Origin: Sclerodactyla briareus
Taxonomy: Eukaryota; Echinodermata; Holothuroidea; Dendrochirotida; Sclerodactylidae
Direction: 5' to 3'
Length of the DNA: 64,000 bases
Assembly: GCA_026419785.1 (NCBI GenBank)
Contig: JAODTK010005578.1
Coordinates: forward strand, 294,501 to 358,500
Part shown: positions 45,611 through 57,434 of the stretch, piece by piece
Position numbering within the stretch: the stretch's first letter is position 1
How the letters are laid out: every line of letters starts with the position of its first letter
The notes under the pieces: generated by a model
Databases searched by the model: none
Seen by the model: only the letters and a program-made list of their open reading frames with translations
What the model was told of the DNA's origin: nothing
Made by a program: the position numbers and the translations under genes

Positions 45611-46922
45611 GAATGTTCACACTAGTGCGATACGACCCGGTACGATAATTTTATCGACATCAGTGAAAATATTTTATTTTAATCGTATGATAAATTTTCG
45701 GATGCGATGACTTGCGCAACCAGTGATTTTGAAAGCGCATTCAGCAAAGACTATATGGAACCTCAAATGGGCTATTGGGGGACGTTTTGCGTGAAAAGTG
45801 AGTTTGGTTAAAAAATCAGGGGTTTTGAATACGCAGTGGGCCAGTGACATTCCCATGCAGACATTTGCACCTTATTGAGCAGCTGCTCGTCCTATTGCCG
45901 CCATACATATATACCCAAACATGATTTTAGTTCGAATTCATACGCCCTCTCATATACAATAGTAGCATGATCAGTGAGGGCGTGTGGGGGTGGCGTATTA
46001 CGTCAGCGTCCACCAAGTATCATTCCACATGCAAGGCAGGAGAATTGCGTGATATTGATTGGCCATCAGGGGAAGGGGGTGTTGTGGGAATTGTAGTCAG
46101 AGGGAAGGCGGTAGAATCTCATAAATGGGAAGGGGTACGTCGAATCCACACCTGACGTCTGACGGGAACTCCCTACTAACGTGACTACCCTCAGTTGAAG
46201 AAATAGGCCGGGAAATAAGGCAACGTAATAAGCTATAGAGGGTTATGATGTACTCTAATGCCTAGTTAAATGAGTTCTTGTAGGTCAGTGAGAAGAGTAG
46301 CAGGGAATCAAGGGCGCCGTAGGCTTGTTTTTTACATATTGTACTGAGCCATGCGAGTACTATCTCCGTGTTTTTGCTCAATTGTGCTTTCATTCTTCCT
46401 ATGCTCTAGTGAGGCGTAGATGCTCACTGTTGGACTGGGCGTAGACTGAATGCTTCCTTGGCTACTTCACTCCGCCTTGTCCTTGGATACTGCTGCCAGG
46501 ACGGGGTGTCCAACGTCGGCGTACCTGGGGAGTGGCGATTGTAAGGGGTCATGCACCTGATTCGTGATCGTCAACTGCGCTTCTTTTCTTGGGCATATGG
46601 CGCTCTTACCGGTGGACGATCCTGTCACTGTGTTCTATCTCCACGGACCGCTTGGTTTCGGCTGTTCCCTGAGCGCCACTTCGTCCCCTAGTTGCGCAGC
46701 TGCTCGGTACCTCTGAGAGTTAGGGTAAGGGAATCAGGTTCAGGCCTGGTGGCTTGCCCACAAGAAGGGGTAACTGAAAGCGGCGTGGATGCGACTAAGT
46801 GGCCTCCACAGCATTGCGCCCATGATTGCTAGTGATGTGTTTTTGGCAAATGAATCGTGAAGGGGGAAACAAAAATTTAAATTGTATTCGACATCGGTAA
46901 TCGTATTACACTAGTGTGAACA
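45611..46922 (+). mobile_element. TIR transposon, CACACTAGTG family, copy 3
   Basis: The left end is GTTCACACTAGTGCGATACG then GGTACGATAATTTTATCG. The right end is GACATCGGTAATCGTATTAC then ACTAGTGTGAAC. The left interior matches copy 1 (GACTATATGGAACCTC, GTGAAAAGTGAGTTTGG, GAGCAGCTGCTCGTCCTATT, CTCTCATATACAATAGTAGC). The right interior matches copy 2 reversed (GTACCTCTGAGAGTTAGGG and TGGCAAATGAATCGTGAAG). Length is about 1.3 kb. No transposase domain is recognisable in any frame. Confidence 0.85.
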
Positions 46923-46924
46923 CG

Positions 46925-46977
46925 CTGTCCACACTGTTCCCACTAACGCGATACAATGCGATACGATAATTATACCC
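46925..46977 (+). mobile_element. Second solo terminus of the same transposon family
   Basis: Immediately after copy 3, CGCTGTCCACAC, then CCCACTAACGCGATACAATG, then CGATACGATAATTATACC repeats a degenerate left terminus without a following element body. It may be a relic into or beside which copy 3 inserted. Confidence 0.6.
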
Positions 46978-47460
46978 CTGCAACATAGTAAGTGCTCGGG
47001 GATAATATGGTTTTGGGGTGTAGCCGCCGTCTTCGCCGCTGCCTCCGGAAACTTTAGGCGTTAGCGCAATAACTCTTTAACGCTAATCCAATCGATCTGA
47101 AACTTGGTACACTGCATGTCCGTCCTAACGAAATCTTGGATGAGTTCGAATGTGGGCGTCACTGCATGTTGCTGCCCACTATATATGCGCGGGTTTTGGA
47201 ACGAAAAAAAAAACAAAGAGTTGTATGAATTACATGAAACTTGGTTGGTGGGGACAAAAGTCTGTCCGAAACATGACGGTAATTTCCCCAAGTCACCAAG
47301 GTCAAATTTTGCGTTTCATTCTAGATTTGTATAACTTTGTTAGATCCGAACGAAAACTGGGAGAAGTGACTACAATTGGCTTGAACAAAGGTTAGGGCAT
47401 TTCAATAGTCACCAGAGGAGGTCAAAGGACATAAACGGCTTTCTACAAGAGGTCCAAATG
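46978..47460 (+). repeat. CCG-headed repeat and AAACTTGGT tandem units
   Basis: The head CCTGCAACATAGTAAGTG..GGATAATATGGTTTTGG with GCCGCC steps matches 10890-10980. It is followed by two units containing AACTCTTTAACGCTAATCC, ATCTGAAACTTGGTAC, then TGAATTACATGAAACTTGG, TTGGTGGGGACAAAAGTC and AACTTTGTTAGATCCGAACG. The second unit matches 7060-7315 in reverse. The block ends where LINE sequence starts. Confidence 0.6.
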
Positions 47461-47469
47461 ACATAACGC

Positions 47470-48560
47470 TTTTCTCAAAAACCGAAACAGAGTGTGGTGT
47501 TTGGTGGGGAGTTTTCTCAATGGGCAAGAGTTGACTCTGGTGTTCCGCAAGCTACCGTTTTAGGCCCATTGTTGTTCAAACCTATATAATGATTTGCCAG
47601 ACAACCTACACTCAACTGTTAGGCTGTTTGCTGACGATTGTGTTCTTTATAGCAACATTAATTCCATACAAGACTCTGATCTGCTACAAGTGACCTGACC
47701 TCTATAGCGGCCTGGACACAAACATGGCAAATGAAATTCAATGCTGAAAAATGCAACGTTCTTCGTATCCCTGCTAGTAGATCCCCTATAGTTTACAAAT
47801 ACACCTTGGGTAGCACCATTCTTAAAGGCACTGCTTCGCATACTTACCTTGGGTGTTGATACACATGTTCTGAAGTGGAATAATCACATGAACAGAATTA
47901 CACTTGCTGCTAACAAAACAAGTTGGCTTCCGTGTTCGTCGGACCTAACTCCTGTACTAAAGACACCAAATCAGAGGTTTATAAGACCCTCATCCGTCCA
48001 AGCATTGAATACTGTTCCTCTGTTTGGGACCCGTACACTGTACAGCTCACTCGGAAGCTTGAAAGGGCTCAGAGACGTGCAGCCAGTATGGTACACAACA
48101 ACTATGATTGGGACCACAGTGGCATCTGCCCTTGTTCAAAACCTTCAGTGGGATCATTTGACCACTAGGAGGGAGATTAACAGGATCTCTTACTTGCACA
48201 AAGCCATTAGGGGGGCCACATTGCCATTCCTATTCATGATTCACCTTCAGCCAGACCAAACGTAGAAGAACCCGCTCGCCTCCCCCTCGAACAATGATAT
48301 TGAGCATCACACACGTCGGGACTGGTACAAATACTCCTTCATTCCAAGAACCACCAGGGACTGGAACAACTTGCCACATGAGAGTACAAGATCTGTCAGC
48401 CCGAGCGAACTTCAAAGTCTGTTGAACGACATCTGAGGCTTCAGGCATCGGGAATAGCACTCCCCCGTTTAGTAGCACTGCACACACCCAACCCTGCTCG
48501 TTTTGTTCCTTAAGGAATGTTGGGCAGTCCCACCAAAGAATAAGAGAAGAAGAACTTCAA
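47470..48560 (+). mobile_element. LINE reverse-transcriptase relic, plus strand
   Basis: In broken plus-strand frames, these occur in order. ARVDSGVPQ..VLGPLLF lies at about 47525-47575, followed by NDLPDNLHSTVRLFADDCVLY (about 47590-47650) with the catalytic FADD. SIAAWTQTWQMKFNAEKCNV is at about 47700-47760 and LGVDTHVLKWNNHMNRITLA at about 47850-47910. SEVYKTLIRPSIEYCSSVWD then LERAQRRAA is at about 47968-48095, and WNNLPHEST... to about 48430. It begins abruptly within the RT domain, so it is 5'-truncated. At least four frameshifts separate the segments, so it is inactive. It is Jockey/CR1-like in style. It sits between copies 3 and 4 of the TIR family. Confidence 0.9.
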
Positions 48561-48660
48561 TGTGCTTTCTTCAAACGAGGTCAACAATGGCCATTTCCAT
48601 TTCTGGCGGGATATACACGTCGGCGGTTTATCCGCCTGCCCATGTCTAGTTGTATCGGAT

Positions 48661-50053
48661 GGAGTGTTCACACTAGTGCGATAAAAATATTAATTCGTTG
48701 TTAATTTAAAAATGATAATTTTATCGGACGTGTCGGCGCCCAACATAACGGCGAAAGTGCATGGTTGCAATTGAGTTGAAAATAATACCCTGGGTAGTTT
48801 CCCCCTTTTGTCGCCTCGGGCGATGAAATAGCTTGGTCAGCACAGTTTTCAATATAGAAAATTGCCATTTCGATGCAATTGAGAGCATGTGTCTTTCTCA
48901 GAACCTGTAGACGCAAGCAGCAAGTTGACACGTCCTGCCTTTTTTCCCAGTCGCGGAACATTGTGCTGCCCTATTACGAGCTGATAATATTACAACAGAG
49001 CATCAACTAGGGGCTCCCGCTCATCCAGAGAGCGATTACTGCTCAGCCGTTTATGGACACAGCCCTCATCTATGCATACATTTTCACTGATCCAGATTGC
49101 CAATTACATGTCTGTGATCAGTACCTATACTGCTCCACCTACTCTGCTATCAACCTATATGCCCTGCTACTTTCCTCGCCTGAACTACAAGACATTTTGC
49201 TTTGGCGTTGCTCGATTTTACGCCTGCACTTATCGTCATTAATTAACTTCAAGTTCCTTCTCCACTTTGAATTATTTTTCCTGCGAAGTTGGGCAGCGTC
49301 AACCCCCACCCCTAGTCAGAAGGGTGGGGGATTTAGGCGCTCACAATGACGGCATGAAAAGCGGTGCAAACATCTGAAACATAGTTTGGGGGAATTTCGG
49401 GGCAGTGGATCATAATTATAGGTTCTTGTGTGGGAATGGAGCCGCCAGATGTGGACGCCCGTCGGAAACCACCCTGCTAGGAAATCCGGTGCCACCCACG
49501 CTCCCCCATCTCCAACCCCCCTGTGTTTTGTCCTTGATTCTTTGATATGTGGAGGCTAAAGGTTCACGCCCCTCCCCATACTCGCCAGTATTACGGTATA
49601 TGAGGACGGCAATTCGAAGCTGAAGTCATGGACTTTGCAATGCTCATGTATGGCAACATAAGACAGCGTATGCAACAATGAGAGCTAATCAGTGACTGGT
49701 GCATTCTACGGATAATCACTTCATTCCAAATATATCCATTAACCACTCAACTCTTATTTTACAACCAGAACCAATTGTGAAGTCTAACACGTCCCCAATA
49801 GCACTTTTCGGGTTCATGGCTCTTTGCCTAATTGCGCAATTTCATCACTGCATTGCGCAAGTTATCGTATCTGAGAAGTTCAGACAACACGTAACATTTA
49901 ACATATTTTCAACTTCACGTCCGATGGGGCGATCGTATCGTACCGGAATCGGTATACTCTGACTGAGACATTCTATTGAAGATAAAACTTTTTAACTCGA
50001 CGTCGGATAAAATTATCGTAGTGGTATCGTAGTTCGCACTAGTGTGGAAGTCC
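48661..50053 (-). mobile_element. TIR transposon, CACACTAGTG family, copy 4
   Basis: The left end is GGAGTGTTCACACTAGTGCG; an A/T-rich block of about 30 bases has entered the terminal repeat before AATGATAATTTTATCGG. The right end is CTCGACGTCGGATAAAATTA then GTAGTGGTATCGTAGTTCGC and ACTAGTGTGGAAG. The left arm (GACGTGTCGGCGCCCAACAT, AATTGAGAGCATGTGTC) parallels copy 2, and the right interior (CCCCAATAGCACTTTTCGGG, CACTGCATTGCGCAAGTTAT) parallels copies 2 and 3. No intact protein is seen. Confidence 0.85.
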
Positions 50054-53000
50054 TCATTACGGTAACACCAGCCTGCCTATTATAGCCGTTCTGATAATCA
50101 GCTTGTATAGGCATCCCACTAATATGGCCAACCGTATCAAGCAACAGCCGGGTTCGATCTACTCGCGAACCACCCCCCCCCACCCCCCCCCCCCCCTCCA
50201 CCCCCTCCCCCCTTCCCAACCCCAACCCGCTCTGTTATTATACGCATTATACCGTGTTTATTGCTTTAGATGCAGGTGAATAACCTGATTTTCCACTGTT
50301 GGGCATAGTCCCCTTTTATTTTCATTTTCTGGTTATGGGTGGGCTGGCAGAGGCAGTTGAATGCTGTTTCAATACCGGTGATACGGGATGTCAACACCTG
50401 AACGGCGACTCTCGGCAATTCAGAATTTTCACATCCACTGAATGCGGTAGCTGCGATTACCGCAAAAAAATACACAGGGAAAACAGGCTGACAGATGTGG
50501 TGTTCCCATCACTCAGTCAACTAGACGGCCTCGAGGTTGAAAATCGTTAGATATGGTCCTAATTAAACTTTAATGGGAGAAAAGTTGTAGCTTATACTCT
50601 GAGGAGAAATTGGCTAGTGGCTAAATTACTGAACATATCGAAGACGAGGCTTTATTCGTACCGAGGGATTGACTTCTCCAGAAGACAGCAGACGGGCGAG
50701 AGTCTGGCCGCGCGTGCCTCCACTTAGCGCACATGACACGTGCCATTAAAGAGGTTCTGAATGCGTGGGTTCGCGAGCGTGCCTGGTAGTTTAGTACAGT
50801 AGCCATTACCTCTCGAGATCGGCTAGCACGTGCGCAAGAGGGACCACAGACACAGACTGCTTGGGCGTTGACAGGTCCCCCAATTTATAGCAGTATAGCA
50901 AGCGACCTTTCGCAGAATGAACACGGCGGTACAGCCATGCTGAGACCATGCTCAAAGACCTGAGAGTGAAATTCACTTGTCGATCTCTACATGAATACAG
51001 AATACTCTATAGTTTACAAAAGATGGAAATGACTCGTGATCATTTCTTCTTCGTTTTTTTTTCCCAATGTGTCGGTGACGTTTATAATGAAGGACAAATG
51101 TGTATATGTAGCCATTGTGTGCAATTCTAGAGAGACTATTTCACGGTGTTTTTTTCTAGTTAATGTAAAGAGTTATATGTTTTGTCTTCTGGTTCCTGTT
51201 GCATGCCTGCCTATTGGCGGTCTACCTTTTGTTTGTTTTTGGTGATGAACTATTCCTTCCATCATAAGCCTACTGTTTTTTTTTTTTTCTACGTTGCGAC
51301 ACCTATCCATCGAGGGCTCGAATAGTCGTTTGAATCGATATGCTTGCTTGTCCGGTGTCGGTTGCCTGCCGCGTCTGCAGTATTCTGTTCGTCCGTATGT
51401 ATTGGCGAATTAGCTCCAGTCGGTATGAACTCAATACGCAAAACATGAATTTTTGGGGCGGGACTCGGAGCATTGGGAGCCCGAAGACTTGCATGACCAC
51501 TATCCTTGATCAAATGACTACTAAATTGCGGCACTGCGTCCAATGGTGGCCCCAAATATTCGTTTGTGAAACACCCCTCTTTTGATAAATTAAGACATTG
51601 ATAACCCGTTACAATGTACAAAAGGTGATTCAAACGCTACTTCTTTTATCAATTTTATTGCAACGTGAAGCTGTGTTACTAATAACTGCCTAGGGTAGTG
51701 AGGGACATATGGTCGGGAAAGGTCCACTAGTTTTTATTTTTGTGCAGCTCTACACTTATGTTTCCAAACAAGCCGGTGGGTCGAGTGGAGGCCTGGCGAA
51801 TTTGGATACGCGGATTAAAAGAATAATGGGCTCTCTGGAGTGGAATAGTGACCAACCTGACAGCTTGAAGGTTGAAACAACGTGCAAGGACTTTTTATGC
51901 CGAATCATGAAATGGGTTACGATTGTTGGGAAGTTGAGTCGGCGAAATACCGTTAAGACCCGGGCCTAAGTGGAACGAGAGTGCGTGCGGTACCTTTAAG
52001 ACCGATCTGCAGACGCCACAACCCCACTTTTTTCCTTACTAATAACTCATTTTTTACCCCTGTAGCCACAGCGGGTCTAAACCCACCTGCCAATACTAAT
52101 ATGCCCCTCTCTTCCAGTTAATTCATTCCATTGTCCTACCTACTGGGATTCCTCAATTTAAAATCAGATTTTCGGTAGCTCGAAAATTGGATTCTGTTAA
52201 CGGGTCGAAACCGTAATCACTTATCGAATTTATCAATCACCGTGTTAATTTACGGAATGTGTTTCCTTTTTCTATACTAATCGAGAAAGAGTTAACCGTT
52301 TGTTTTGGGTTTCGGGTCTTTATGACACGTATGGTAATTCTCATTCGACTTCATAAATCAAGCGCCTGTTGACTTAGATCCGTGCTATTTTTTTTCGATT
52401 AATAATGGAACCTACGTCGTCTAATTGAACAATAGGACTGAATGAAAGGTATCAAATTGACATTGGATTGTTGTGAAACAAAGATGCGCCGGATGAAAAA
52501 CCTGTTAAAACGTTTGAAATCAATATGGGGCCAATACACGAGGCCTATACTTAGGCCTATTACATAATTAACCGTCATCGAAACATAATATACACCCCTT
52601 GGGAGTGATACTGATCATTCGAGACAATTGACAAAGTCCATTAGAGATATTGTATTCGTGTTGTTTTTTGTTTTTTTTTTTCTTTTCTTCAAATTTGTTA
52701 GCATCGTTACCTCTAACTCACAATGAGCCATATTCCGAATTGATCTGCTTAACACAATACGAAACTCGGAAGTTATTTCACTATGAACAACGTTTATAGG
52801 CCCATCCGTTTCTAGCTGTCTATAGTGCCGTAGAGAGCGGATTATGGCTGTCAATTTTGCGGATTGGACTAATATACCTTACGTTGAAAAAAAATAGTGC
52901 CAGTACTACAATCGTCAATTCTTTTGCCTGTCAAGTTGTCAAACTAAGTGAGAAATCGAATTAGACAGTTATTTAGACTATTATTTAAAGTTCTAGGCGG

Positions 53001-53795
53001 AATCTTGTATCTCTGAGATTTACACAAGTAGGTACATTTTCACACCATCCCAATGTTAGTCTCGTGGTCATACTATACACACTACAGTTCAACCACAAGA
53101 GGAAAGCACATTCTCCTCGAACCCATGGGTCCGCAGTAATTAGTGTTCGGTGCTATTTTGAAAATTTAATATAGGACGCGAACGTGTTCATGGACTTCTA
53201 GTGCAATAAATGAATGAAGAATTCAACAGAGCCAGATCGCTGTTTCCCTCAGGGGAGTGGGGGGGGGGGCTTCTTCCTTTCAAATTAGTGCCCCGGCACC
53301 ATAACAGGTACGCCGCAATACGAGAGGCAACAGTGTCAGAGAATTCCTACGACGAATACAACTTAAATTATGGAACCTTGCGATGTGTGTGCCTGAGAGA
53401 TGGGGGTCCCAACCCTTCTTGCCTGACGAAAGATTATACGACCCCTTAGGCAAAGGGAACCTACCCTACTACCGAAGGGACGCCTGGCTTGTGAACGCTG
53501 ACTGAATAACGCGGTGTGGGATTCCCATGATGAGTACACTATCTCTATTGTCTGTTTGGAGTTAGGTCGGGGGTCAACAGAAGTCTGGAATCCTTGTGAA
53601 CCGATAAGGCAAGAATGGTGTCTGCTAGAAACATTATATGTTACAGCTTCGCAAGAATCGTATATTTTTAGTAGCGATTTGGGTCAGTTGAGAGAAAAAT
53701 GGGAAAGTGAAAGTGGCGGCAAACTAACATTCGAGCGATTCTGTGCACCTCTAGACATGATTCTCTGCAGTGCTACTCAACAGCATCTGTCATAT
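50054..53795. other. Unannotated stretch of ~3.7 kb
   Basis: No host gene is recognised. C-rich runs at 50173-50212 and a G10 run near 53259-53268 make spurious frames. Frames of 114 codons (51289-51633 minus), 79 codons (53210-53449 plus) and 120 codons (53514-53876 plus) match no family I know. The last runs into the TCCGTTCG repeat. Confidence 0.4.
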
Positions 53796-53955
53796 ATCTT
53801 CTTAGCTGCGGTCGGGCAGCTCTTCGAGTCATTCTGTCCCTCCGTCCGTTCGTCCGTTCGCCACATAAGTACATAACTTCTAAACCGTACAGCTGTCAGT
53901 TGAAAACGTGGCTGATGTGTGCAGCTCGCTGCTGGCCAGGGCGGGTTGCATTTAC
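53796..53955 (+). repeat. TCCGTTCG repeat, left portion interrupted by the fold-back-like element
   Basis: TTAGCTGCGGTCGGGCAGCT, CCCTCCGTCCGTTCGTCCG, AACTTCTAAACCGTACAGCT and CTGGCCAGGGCGGGTTGCAT parallel the monomer at 30568-30800 in order. The monomer stops at GCATTTAC. Its expected downstream sequence appears at 57751-57820. Confidence 0.7.
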
Positions 53956-53989
53956 TACGGAGCGCGAAACGTAACAAAAATCATTGAAG

Positions 53990-54170
53990 TTGGAATCAAC
54001 CCAGCGAAAAAAGAATCAACCCATCGGAAAAAGAATCAACCCATCGGAAAAAGAATCAACCCATCGGAAAAAGAATCAACCCATCGGAAACAGAATCAAC
54101 CCATTGAAAACCGAATAAAGCCTTCAAAGGAAGAATCAACTCATTGAAAGAAGAATCAGCCTCCTCCAAA
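53990..54170 (+). repeat. ~20-bp tandem repeat in the left inverted repeat
   Basis: About eight consecutive copies of AAGAATCAACCCATCGGAAA run head to tail. The first four are nearly identical and the last four diverge (CATTGAAA, CTTCAAAGG). The right arm at 57615-57722 carries the inverse of the same repeat in fewer, more diverged copies. Confidence 0.9.
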
Positions 54171-54260
54171 CATAATCAGTCACTTCATATAATACTCCTA
54201 ACTCCTACCCTCCACCTTAACAGGATATTCATTGTATAGCCGTGCTCCGTTAAGTGTGAT

Positions 54261-54291
54261 ACACTCCGCGCTGTCCTGGTGCGCGGAGTGT
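54261..54291. other. Perfect 11-bp hairpin in the left inverted repeat
   Basis: Arms ACACTCCGCGC and GCGCGGAGTGT surround a 9-base loop. The right arm of the element has the related hairpin CACTCCGCGCA/TGTGCGGAGTG at 57472-57500 with one mismatch. Both copies retain pairing although the loops differ (TGTCCTGGT against CCCGGAC), which argues for an origin as a structured terminus. Confidence 0.85.
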
Positions 54292-54649
54292 AGCAAAATC
54301 ATCAAGAAATGGAATCAGACCATCAAGATTTAGAATCGATCGTCCAAAGACAGGAAAGGGTGGTCCAAACTGGAATCATGGGTCGAAAACCGAAACAGGG
54401 TGTCAAAACCAGAAGTGAACTATCAAGAAAAGCAAAGAACGCAACCCTGCGTAATGATTCCTTTTCGCAATATTTGTTTACCTTCTTCTTCTCCAATTGA
54501 ATGACACACAACAATCGGCAGTTTTTTTGCCATTTTGGCTAGTAGCACATTTTAGGGAAATGTCTGGATTGTGCTGTCGAGGCAAAGAGGATTATTACAC
54601 CCCTTATCAGTAGCTCTAGCCCTTTCAATCTACAGGATCAGGGGAGCAT

Positions 54650-54960
54650 TATATGCAATAGCGTGGTGGTGAAGGAGGTGGAGGAGATGAATGAGAAGGG
54701 GGTGGGACTGTTTGGATCAGTGACTGTAGAGGTTGGGTGAGATGGATGAGAGGGCTAAGGCGCGTCAAAGAAACTATAAGGAGGTGTGGAGATGAATGTG
54801 AGTAAAAGGGGAGGGTGGTTATGCTGGTTGAAAGGGGAGGGTGAGAAGTGAGTACATATAGCGAGTGTAAAGTGAATCACGGCGGCGAATATTGATGAGA
54901 GTAGGTAATAGAGTGGGTGTACGCAGTGGAGGTGGATGCGAAGAGGGTAGTCAGAAAATA
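54650..54960 (+). repeat. Purine-rich G/A tract inside the fold-back-like element
   Basis: The plus strand is heavily biased to G and A for about 300 bp, built from recurring GATGAATGAGAAGGGG, GGTTGGGTGAGATGGATGAG, GGTGTGGAGATGAATGTGAG and AAAGGGGAGGGTG steps, suggestive of a decayed repeat of about 70 bp. No gene is seen. Confidence 0.6.
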
Positions 54961-57434
54961 AGATTACCAGTATCTAACCCGAATGACTAATACATTTCGT
55001 AGAGTGAACAACACTCTACATGTACTTAACAATTGGACCTCATTTAACAGAAAAAATTATGTAATGGAGGGACGATTACAATAGACACTACGACAAATGG
55101 CCTATTTTCGCATATGGGACAATTCCACGACAACCCGCACCTCGGCCAGGTCATTACATCCTGTTCATATGGCAATGCCATCAGCTATGTATTTTTGAAC
55201 CTATGCAGTGCACAACAGTGGCGCCAGCGGGGTGCAGGGGTCAGTGAGAGACCCCCACCCCCCCCCCCCTCCATCGGGGGATATTTCCATTTTCTGTCGG
55301 TAGCCCGAGAGGGAATGCTAAAATTTACACACCTCGACGAGTGCCGTTGCCCCGACAGTAATATAATTTTCAACCTATAGGCCTGGTGAAAAATCGTATA
55401 TTAAAGTCTGGAAATTCGCGCGCCTCATATCTGATATCTTATTCCTTCGCTTAAGTTTAAGATAAGTATATACATCCACCTAACATCCTACAAACATACA
55501 ACCGTAGCCTAGGCTGTACAAGTCTTATGATTCTTTGGAATGTCCCTGGGAGAGATCATTGTTATAATTCTGCTGTGACTCTTCCTTCCCGAAGAGTTTA
55601 CCACTGTTTTGCCTGACAGCAACATCAACAGCAAAATTAGAAAATGAAGGTGTTGACATAGGGGATAGGGTAAGACTCGAAAATCTTTGATCGTCCGGAC
55701 ACTCCGTCGGGGAAATTTTCTATTCTCGCCTCTCCCCCCCCCCCTCCCCAACCCCTCCGCCACCACTGACAGTGCATCGTGAATTCGTGCAATACTGGCC
55801 TATTTGACACTTGTATGGACTTCACTTGTGTTAAACCTGTAGTCATCGAGTGATTGCTGTATCATTCGGTATCTTTTCATACATGCCTGTACACACATCA
55901 GTGAAAGTGGAAGAGTGTGTTAATACTAACAAGTAACTATGACCCCTGGAATGTTGAATTTGTACTCCTTCCTGGATGGATTAGGCTACCTAAATACAGG
56001 TAATGAATCAATAATATGGTAGTGCTCTCTGGGTCTGTTATTTCTTTGGTGTAATTTCATGATTACCTAATCTGATATGCCACATATAAGAAAGCATCCA
56101 CATGGAATGGAATTTGTGCATGTTGACAAGCTAAAACGGTCGAAAAAAAGTTTTCTGATGTCCCTTATTCCTCAAAATTTTGACCCTTGGTCTACACCAA
56201 AACAACACACATAAACTGTCCAACTTGACACACCCTTTCATTCTGAACAACAACTATTCTTACTCAACTCATTGGAGGATATCATGTTTTTGTCTCGACT
56301 GAACAGAATTCCGAAAGGCTCAGTGTTCACTAGTCGTATATGTGGTATGTCACACTCCCTTCTAGCCGGACATTCCTCCAACGATCCAACAGATTACAAC
56401 AAAATTGTGCGATAAACACCTGACATACGTGTAGAACTGACTATGGACCCCAGAGAGACCTTCATTTATAGAGCTCATTAGAATTTCCAGCCCTTCGACG
56501 GTGGACAAGTAAACTGGCCGATCGGCCGGTTCCAACGACATATAAAAATCAAGCCGCTTTCCCCAAGGGAGCATCTCCTTGGACCACTTGGTATTTGACC
56601 TTGAAGTGTTTCAATTGTACGCGACGGTGGAGAGGCTAATAACTTGACAAAAATGAAATTTTTGGAGGAAGTAGTATGGGTCTATATTTTTTCTCAGAAA
56701 ATTCTCATAGGAAACCGTAACATACGGCAGTCATCGTCGTCCCGACAATGGGAAATATTTCAAAGATCCACTTTTCAAACTTGAACGGATTTCATATAAA
56801 CTTTGAGTCTGTCGTTTTCAGTCGAAATTGAACAGATTTTGATCATTGAAACGTTTATTTCAATCTACTATTCGCCAGAGATCCGACAATGAAAATGAGC
56901 GAATGCGAATATTCCAATCATTTCAATGATAAAATAATAACTTCCCAGTCCGCAGTAGAAACCACAAGATTGTGGCACCTGTTGTTTAAGAAGGAGGGTC
57001 ATTAGCTATGTCACTCGGTCAAGGGCGAGGTTGTCTGAGATGTGAAATTATACAACATTAGAAAGGCGCTAAAAAAGAGCATGTCTTCCATGCCTTCGCC
57101 TGAATACAAATACAGCAAGAACGGGACAAACCAAGACCTAATCGGCCGAGTGTGATCCGATGACAATGTGAGGTCATTCGTTCCCTGATAGACGTATATA
57201 CAACGCCCTAATTATTCAACCAACACTACTATTTGCCCAATTACCATTTTAAAATAGACTGACAAGAAGGTAAGAAACAAAACCGCTCCTCGCCTTGCAA
57301 CATAATCCAGACATTCCTCCAAAAAATGTCCTATTAGCCGAGAGAACATGGCAAAACATTCCCAATTATGTAACTCGCATTCGATCTTAGGAATCACCCT
57401 TTCAAGGAATCACTACGCAAACTGCGTTCCAAAT

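Noticed and set aside
51289-51633. 114-codon minus-strand frame as a host exon
   Set aside because: No recognisable motif is present, and it overlaps other frames of similar quality on the opposite strand.
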